In this document: positions 57,876 to 64,000 of the stretch, one piece after another
Layout of the letters: every line of letters begins with the position of its first letter
Numbering within the stretch: the stretch's first letter is position 1
NCBI RefSeq assembly: GCF_025766255.1
Contig: NW_026516685.1
Location: 124,001-188,000 of the forward strand
Source: Zychaea mexicana
Lineage: Eukaryota; Mucoromycota; Mucoromycetes; Mucorales; Lichtheimiaceae
DNA length: 64,000 nt
Direction of reading: 5' to 3'
The notes under the pieces: model-generated
The model's database searches: none
Told to the model about the DNA's origin: nothing
Seen by the model: only the letters and a program-made list of their open reading frames with translations
Position numbers and translations under genes: made by a program

Positions 57876-60800
57876 ATGGCTGAAAACATTGCAAAGGCCA
57901 ACCAGTACCAATATGCAGCCAATTCCAGCCTCGTGCTGCAAGCCGATCGCAGTGGGTTGCCACGTCGGGATCAAGAGCCAACCGGCGAGCCCGAAACCTT
58001 GTGGGGCAAGATCGATCCCAAAGGCTTTGGCTCCAGGGCTGAAAGGGAGGCGCCCAAAGACATTGAAGAAAAGAAAAAGAAGGCAGCCGAACGATCTGAG
58101 GAATTAACCGAAAAGCGACGACGGAAAAAAGAAGAAAGCGCCATCAGCAAAGCGTACGGCTACTCATCCGTTTTGTCGGCTACCGATGATTGGGAAGGTC
58201 TCAATTATCGTCCTCGCACCAAAGAAACGCGTGAAGCATACGAACACATTCTGTCTTTTGTCTACAATCACCTGGGTGACCAGGCACGAGACATTATCCG
58301 AAGTGCCGCTGATGATGTTCTCGAAACGCTCAAGACCGACACGCTGAAAGATTTTGACAAGAAACGAGAGATCGAGTCTGTCATTGGCAGCGTGGAATCC
58401 GACAAATTTGCACAACTGGTTAATCTGTCAAAAAAGATTACGGATTACAACAGCGAGGGCGATGACATGGACGTCGACGAGAATGGCGAACGTATTGGCG
58501 CCATTGACGATGAAGTTGGTGTCGCTGTCGTGTTTGATGAGGATGAGGACGAAGAAGAAGAGGATGACCAGTTTGAGGTGAAAGAGGACGAGGACGAAGA
58601 AGAAGCACAAGCCGCAGCAGCACACGCACAACAAGAACAAGCCGCAACAGAAGCAGCATCGTTCGGCACCGGTGCAAAGCGATATGTTGACGACGAAGAG
58701 GGGCCATCGGAAGACGAAGAGACAGGATTCAAAACTGTACTTCCTGGTGGTGAAAGCGGGCGCAAAAAGAAGCGAGGCACAGCAGGAGAAAAGTCGGATG
58801 GTGTAAAGCCTCACGACATTGATGCGTTCTGGCTGCAACGACAAATTGCCACTCAATACCCTGATCCTCACACAGCACAGGAGAAGACCGTCCAGGCGTT
58901 TGACATTTTGGGATCAGAATCGGTGAACATGCGCGACTGCGAAAACGAGCTCATGGGTTTGTTTGACTATGACAAGTTTGATCTGGTGCGTATCCTTGTC
59001 AAGAACCGCGAGCTCATTTACTGGTGTACACGACTTGCCAGAGTCACCGGCGACGAAAAGACAGCACTGGAGGCCGAGATGCAGCAAAAGAACCTTGATT
59101 GGATTCTGCGTGATCTAAGCGGTGATCGTGAACGACGAGGCGAAGCATTGGAGCGAAAGGGTGTCGTCGAGAGTGCAATGGAGATTGACGAGAACGAACC
59201 ACAACAAGGTCGCAGCCGCGGCCAGGTGCCCACCACCACCACACTGGCGCCAGGTACCACTGTTGCACCACGGCAAATGCTGGATCTCGATGATATTGCT
59301 TTTGAGCAGGGCTCTCACTTGATGTCTAACAAGAAGGTGAAGCTCCCCGATGGTTCGTTCAAGCGTTCTAAGAAGGGCTACGAAGAGATCCATGTGCCAG
59401 CACCAAAACCACAAGCATTTGCTTCAAACGAAAAGCTCAAGCCCATCAACCAATTGCCGAAATGGGCACAAACTGCATTTCCAGGCGCAACAAGCCTCAA
59501 CCGTGTCCAGAGCAGAGTATATCCATCTGCATTTGAGAGCGATGAAAACCTCCTTTTGTGTGCTCCCACCGGTGCAGGCAAGACCAACGTAGCCATGTTG
59601 ACGATTCTGCGCGCCATGGACAACTTCCGCGACCCCGAAACTGGACATATTGACGTCGACTCATTCAAGATTGTGTACATTGCGCCCATGAAAGCTTTGG
59701 TGCAAGAAATGGTGGGCAATTTCTCAAGCCGCTTGGAGCCCTATGGCATCAACGTGGCAGAATTGACGGGTGATCGACAACTCACCAAGCAACAAATTGC
59801 CGAGACCCAAATCATTGTGACGACGCCAGAAAAGTGGGATATCATTACGCGCAAGGCTACCGACCGCAGCTACACCAGCCTTGTCCGCTTGATCATCATT
59901 GATGAAATTCACTTGCTCCACGACGAAAGAGGTCCTGTGCTGGAAAGCATCGTGTCGCGTACCATCCGAAACATGGAACAGACTCAAGAGCTCGTTCGCC
60001 TGGTGGGTTTGTCAGCTACACTGCCGAATTATGTGGATGTTGCTGCATTCTTGCGTGTTGATCCAAAGAAGGGTCTGCACTACTTTGATAGCACTTTCCG
60101 TCCATGCCCGCTTCGCCAGCAATTTATTGGCGTCACGGAAAAGAAGGCCATCAAGCGCTTCCAGGTCATGAACGAGGTTTGCTACCAAAAGGTAGTTGAG
60201 CAGATTGAGAATCGGGAAGAGAACCAGGTCTTGGTGTTTGTGCACTCGCGCAAGGAAACGGCAAAGACAGCAAAGTCGTTGCGCGACATGGCATTGGAGA
60301 ACGATACGATCACCCGGTTCCTCAAGGACGATTCGGCAAGCAGAGAAATTTTGCAATCAGAAGCAGCCGAAGTCAAGGATGCCAATCTTCAAGAGCTTCT
60401 TCCCTACGGTTTCGCCATCCATCATGCTGGTATGACGCGTGCCGACCGTACGCTCGTGGAAGAATTGTTTGCTGATGGCCACATCAAGGTGCTTTGCTCG
60501 ACAGCAACGCTGGCTTGGGGCGTCAACTTGCCAGCACACGCCGTCATCATCAAGGGTACGCAAATCTATTCGCCAGAAAAGGGCCGCTGGGTGGAGTTGT
60601 CGCCACAAGACGTGCTACAGATGTTGGGTCGTGCTGGTCGTCCACAGTTCGATACATATGGTGAGGGTATCATCATCACAGCGCACACAGAACTGCAGTA
60701 TTATCTGTCATTGCTGAACACCCAATTGCCGATTGAATCACAGTTTATTGGCAAGTTGGCCGACAACCTCAACGCAGAAATTGTGCTGGGAACCATCCGC

Positions 60801-63800
60801 AACCGAGACGAGGCAGTGCAATGGCTTGGCTACACGTACTTGTACGTGCGCATGCTGCGAAATCCGTCGCTCTACAGCGTATCACACGATGACATTGACA
60901 ACGATCCGTACTTGGAGCAGAAGCGTGTTGACTTGGTGCATTCGGCAGCATCTATCCTTGACAAATGCAACCTGATTAAATACGACAAGAAGTCTGGCCG
61001 TTTCCAGGTGACCGAACTCGGCCGTATTGCATCGCACTACTATGTCACACACCATTCCATGTCGACATACAACCAGCATTTGCGACCCATGATGAGCCAC
61101 ATTGAGCTGTTCCGTGTATTTGCTCTGTCGGATGAATTTAAATATATTCCTGTGCGCGAAGAGGAAAAGATGGAATTGGCGAAGCTGTTGGAGCGTGTGC
61201 CTATCCCGGTCAAGGAAAGCTTGGAGGAGCCCACAGCCAAAATCAACGTGCTGTTGCAAGCATACATCTCACAACTCAAGTTGGATGGCTTTGCACTGGT
61301 GTCTGATATGGTCTATGTCACTCAAAGTGCTGGACGTATTCTGCGGTCGATCTTTGAAATCTGTCTCAAGCGTGGTTGGGCTCAATTGACAAGAAAGGCA
61401 CTCGATCTGTGTAAGATGGTGGAAAAGCGTGCGTGGTTGTCAATGTCGCCGTTGCGTCAGTTCAAGCAGATTCCGGCTGATTTGATCCGCCGTCTGGAGC
61501 GCAAGGAGTTCCCATGGGAAAGATACTTTGATCTGGATCCACAAGAATTGGGCGAGTTGGTATCAAACCCCAAGGCTGGCAAGACGCTGCACAAGTTCAT
61601 CCATCAGTTCCCCAAGTTGGATTTGCAGGCGCGTGTGCAGCCAGTGACGCGCTCGTTACTGAAGGTGGAATTGACTATCACTCCCGATTTCCAGTGGGAC
61701 GAAAAGGTGCACGGCATGGCTGAGGCGTTTTGGATCTTGGTCGAGGATGTTGACGGCGAACATATCTTGTATCACGACTACTTTGTGCTCAAGCAACGCT
61801 ATGCGGAAGAGGAGCATCTGGTGACGTTCACGGTGCCGTTGTTCGAGCCATTGCCACCCAACTACTTTGTAACTGTTGTGTCCGATCGATGGCTGCATTC
61901 GATCAACAAACTGCCGGTGTCGTTCAAGCATCTGATTCTTCCAGAGAAGTACCCTCCTCACACCGAGTTGCACGATTTACAGCCTTTGCCAGTATCAGCG
62001 CTGCGTAACATTGAATACGAGTCGGTGTACAACGGATGGATTTCACAGTTCAATCCCATCCAGACGCAAGTTTTCAACACACTGTACACTACGGACGACA
62101 ATGTGTTCATTGGCGCACCTACAGGCAGTGGCAAGACAGTATGTGCCGAGTTTGCACTGATGCGTCTGTGGAGCAAGGAAGAAGAAGGATCGCGATGTGT
62201 ATATGTGGCGCCATACCAAGAGATTGTCAACGAACGCGTGGCACAATGGCAAAAGAAGTTTGGCAACGTGGGTGGCGGCAAGGAAGTTGTTGCATTGACT
62301 GGCGAAACGAGCGCGGATCTCAAATTGCTGGAACGTGGTGATGTGATCTGCTGCACACCAACACAGTGGGATGTGATTTCCCGACGATGGAAGCAACGCA
62401 AGAACGTACAGAACGTCAGCCTGTTCGTTGCTGACGAGATGCATGTTATTGGCGATGAAGAAGTGGGTCCAACATACGAAGCGATTGTTTCGCGTATGCG
62501 ATATATCGCCTCGCAGACACAGCGACCGATCCGCGTTGTGGCTCTCAGCACCTCGGTAGCCAACGCTCGCGACTTGGGCGAGTGGTTAGGAGCAACATCA
62601 CACTCTGTATTCAACTTCCATCCGTCCGTACGACCGGTGCCGCTCGAGATTCACATCCAGAGCTACAATATCCCACACTTTGCATCGCTGATGATGGCTA
62701 TGGCTAAGCCAACTTACTTGGCAATCACCACGCATTCGGCTGAAAAGCCTGCCATCGTGTTTGTGCCGTCGCGCAAGCAGTGTCGGTTGACAGCGTTCGA
62801 TATCATTACATACTGTGTCGGTGATGACCAAGCAACACGCTTTTTGAAGTGCAAGGAAGAGGAAATTGAGCCATTGTTGGAGCGTGTTCAAGACAAGAAC
62901 TTGGTGGAAGCTCTTCGACACGGAATTGGCTACTATCACGAAGCATTGACCAAGCAAGACAAGCGAGTTGTGGAGCAGTTGTACGAGTCGGGCGCTATTC
63001 AGGTGATTGTTGCATCGCGCGATACCTGCTGGGGCATTCCAATGAACTCGCATATGGTGGTGGTGATGGGCACACAACACTTTGAAGGCAAGGAGCATCG
63101 ATATGTCGACTACTCCATGAAGGATGTATTGCAAATGATGGGACGGGCATGTCGACCGCGCGATGACGACACTGGCAAGTGTGTCTTGATGTGCCAAGCC
63201 AACAAGAAGGAATACTACAAGAAGTTTTTGTTCGAGGCTGTTCCGATTGAATCGCATTTGGATCAAGCACTGCATGATCAATTTAATGCCGAAATTGTGA
63301 CCAAGACCATTGAAAACAAGCAAGAAGCAGTCGATATTCTTACATGGACGCTGATGTACCGTCGCATGGCACACAACCCCAACTACTATGGTTTGTCTGG
63401 CACAACTCACCGTCACCTGTCAGATCATTTGTCAGAACTTGTCGAAAATACACTCAACGACTTGCAAGAGACCAAGTGTATCACGATCGAAGATGAGATG
63501 GACGTCAGCCCGCTCAACCTCGGTATGATCGCTGCTTACTACAACATCAACTATACCACCGTCGACATGTTTAGCGTCAGCTTGAAGAACACAACCAAGA
63601 TCAAGGGCTTGTTGGAAATCGTTGCCTCGGCTACCGAGTTTGACAACATTCCGATCCGACACCATGAAGACGGCATTTTACAACGCATCTATGGACGACT
63701 TCCATCCAAACTGGCACAACCCAAATTCAACACACCAAGAATCAAGACAAATATCCTGCTTCAGGCACACTTTTCTCGCCTGCAGCTGCCCCCAGATCTC

Positions 63801-64000
63801 CAATCTGACCAGTCGCTCATTTTGAGCCGGTTGATTCCGCTTATCCAAGCGTGCGTTGATGTCATCTCTTCAAATGGTTGGTTATCCCCAGCCCTGGCGT
63901 CTATGGAACTGGCGCAAATGTGTGTACAGGCCATGTGGGATCGTGATTCGCCACTGAAGCAGGTGCCCTACTTTACAAGCGATGTGATCAAGCGATGTGA
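57876..64000 (+). CDS. BRR2: Spliceosomal RNA helicase Brr2 (SNRNP200), 3' end beyond window
   Basis: Ski2-like ATPase of the U5 snRNP that unwinds U4/U6 during spliceosome activation. The frame is open and intronless for 2,041 codons and leaves the window uncut, so the last part (usually about 100-150 residues) is missing. The N-terminal region ([20 protein letters not shown]...) includes the Brr2 opening motif ([15 protein letters not shown]) and acidic low-complexity stretches. First helicase cassette: Walker [10 protein letters not shown] at 562, DEIH at 676, SAT in VGLSATLPN, and [12 protein letters not shown], followed by a Sec63 unit. Second cassette: GAPTGSGKT at 1413, motif II DEMH at 1520, motif III STS instead of [12 protein letters not shown], then the start of the second Sec63 unit. 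The altered second cassette fits its known regulatory rather than catalytic role. Confidence 0.97.
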   Translation, partial: MAENIAKANQYQYAANSSLVLQADRSGLPRRDQEPTGEPETLWGKIDPKGFGSRAEREAPKDIEEKKKKAAERSEELTEKRRRKKEESAISKAYGYSSVLSATDDWEGLNYRPRTKETREAYEHILSFVYNHLGDQARDIIRSAADDVLETLKTDTLKDFDKKREIESVIGSVESDKFAQLVNLSKKITDYNSEGDDMDVDENGERIGAIDDEVGVAVVFDEDEDEEEEDDQFEVKEDEDEEEAQAAAAHAQQEQAATEAASFGTGAKRYVDDEEGPSEDEETGFKTVLPGGESGRKKKRGTAGEKSDGVKPHDIDAFWLQRQIATQYPDPHTAQEKTVQAFDILGSESVNMRDCENELMGLFDYDKFDLVRILVKNRELIYWCTRLARVTGDEKTALEAEMQQKNLDWILRDLSGDRERRGEALERKGVVESAMEIDENEPQQGRSRGQVPTTTTLAPGTTVAPRQMLDLDDIAFEQGSHLMSNKKVKLPDGSFKRSKKGYEEIHVPAPKPQAFASNEKLKPINQLPKWAQTAFPGATSLNRVQSRVYPSAFESDENLLLCAPTGAGKTNVAMLTILRAMDNFRDPETGHIDVDSFKIVYIAPMKALVQEMVGNFSSRLEPYGINVAELTGDRQLTKQQIAETQIIVTTPEKWDIITRKATDRSYTSLVRLIIIDEIHLLHDERGPVLESIVSRTIRNMEQTQELVRLVGLSATLPNYVDVAAFLRVDPKKGLHYFDSTFRPCPLRQQFIGVTEKKAIKRFQVMNEVCYQKVVEQIENREENQVLVFVHSRKETAKTAKSLRDMALENDTITRFLKDDSASREILQSEAAEVKDANLQELLPYGFAIHHAGMTRADRTLVEELFADGHIKVLCSTATLAWGVNLPAHAVIIKGTQIYSPEKGRWVELSPQDVLQMLGRAGRPQFDTYGEGIIITAHTELQYYLSLLNTQLPIESQFIGKLADNLNAEIVLGTIRNRDEAVQWLGYTYLYVRMLRNPSLYSVSHDDIDNDPYLEQKRVDLVHSAASILDKCNLIKYDKKSGRFQVTELGRIASHYYVTHHSMSTYNQHLRPMMSHIELFRVFALSDEFKYIPVREEEKMELAKLLERVPIPVKESLEEPTAKINVLLQAYISQLKLDGFALVSDMVYVTQSAGRILRSIFEICLKRGWAQLTRKALDLCKMVEKRAWLSMSPLRQFKQIPADLIRRLERKEFPWERYFDLDPQELGELVSNPKAGKTLHKFIHQFPKLDLQARVQPVTRSLLKVELTITPDFQWDEKVHGMAEAFWILVEDVDGEHILYHDYFVLKQRYAEEEHLVTFTVPLFEPLPPNYFVTVVSDRWLHSINKLPVSFKHLILPEKYPPHTELHDLQPLPVSALRNIEYESVYNGWISQFNPIQTQVFNTLYTTDDNVFIGAPTGSGKTVCAEFALMRLWSKEEEGSRCVYVAPYQEIVNERVAQWQKKFGNVGGGKEVVALTGETSADLKLLERGDVICCTPTQWDVISRRWKQRKNVQNVSLFVADEMHVIGDEEVGPTYEAIVSRMRYIASQTQRPIRVVALSTSVANARDLGEWLGATSHSVFNFHPSVRPVPLEIHIQSYNIPHFASLMMAMAKPTYLAITTHSAEKPAIVFVPSRKQCRLTAFDIITYCVGDDQATRFLKCKEEEIEPLLERVQDKNLVEALRHGIGYYHEALTKQDKRVVEQLYESGAIQVIVASRDTCWGIPMNSHMVVVMGTQHFEGKEHRYVDYSMKDVLQMMGRACRPRDDDTGKCVLMCQANKKEYYKKFLFEAVPIESHLDQALHDQFNAEIVTKTIENKQEAVDILTWTLMYRRMAHNPNYYGLSGTTHRHLSDHLSELVENTLNDLQETKCITIEDEMDVSPLNLGMIAAYYNINYTTVDMFSVSLKNTTKIKGLLEIVASATEFDNIPIRHHEDGILQRIYGRLPSKLAQPKFNTPRIKTNILLQAHFSRLQLPPDLQSDQSLILSRLIPLIQACVDVISSNGWLSPALASMELAQMCVQAMWDRDSPLKQVPYFTSDVIKRC

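Noticed and set aside
61958..63416. Antisense frames over BRR2
   Set aside because: Shadows of the conserved helicase frame; no family features.

Overview
The window is nuclear DNA from a filamentous fungus, most likely an early-diverging one of the Mucoromycota/Mucorales type. This rests on short introns (about 70-130 bp), GA/CA microsatellites between genes, a Gcr1-domain tyrosine recombinase relic, a Gemin7-like SMN-complex protein and a URA2-type carbamoyl-phosphate synthase. The taxon is inferred from gene content only.

Positions 1 to about 38,600 are an AT-rich accessory block with one repeating plan. Twelve copies of a small unknown gene (called R here) lie in strictly alternating orientation (- + - + ... 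- +). Divergent R copies are separated by a 222-bp promoter-like spacer P, or by larger inserts. Convergent R copies are separated by an AT-rich segment A with its own inverted ends, coding for an unknown 200-residue protein that is open only in the copy at 31,899-32,501. Nested in this array are two copies of an AT-rich segment B, two hAT transposons (one broken, one apparently intact with a perfect target duplication), two identical-length IS630/Tc1-like elements sharing the same nonsense mutation, two copies of a 389-bp pogo-like MITE, mitochondrial-plasmid-like sequence, a 22-bp minisatellite, and a long-inverted-repeat element carrying relics of a Crypton-like recombinase and an OTU protease. 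Only the outermost R copies keep the true R 3' end. The segment 7,386-16,860 was duplicated in tandem to 16,861-30,723. The two differ in length by the hAT-2 insertion plus one 8-bp target duplication, and by inversion of segments lying between inverted R copies.

Positions 38,600-64,000 are ordinary host sequence. In order they hold a four-exon metallothionein with a 12-nt exon (+), an Sfp1-like C2H2 transcription factor (-), a Gemin7-like protein (+), a glutamine-dependent carbamoyl-phosphate synthase that stops before the aspartate transcarbamylase part of Ura2 (+), proteasome subunit alpha-4 (-), an Mtr10/transportin-3 importin (-), and the first 2,041 codons of the spliceosomal helicase Brr2 (+, cut by the window end). 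Three of these serve RNA processing: Gemin7 in snRNP assembly, Mtr10/transportin-3 in import of SR-type proteins, and Brr2 in U4/U6 unwinding. Mtr10 and BRR2 are divergent over 884 bp. I see no operon-like logic; the clustering may be chance.
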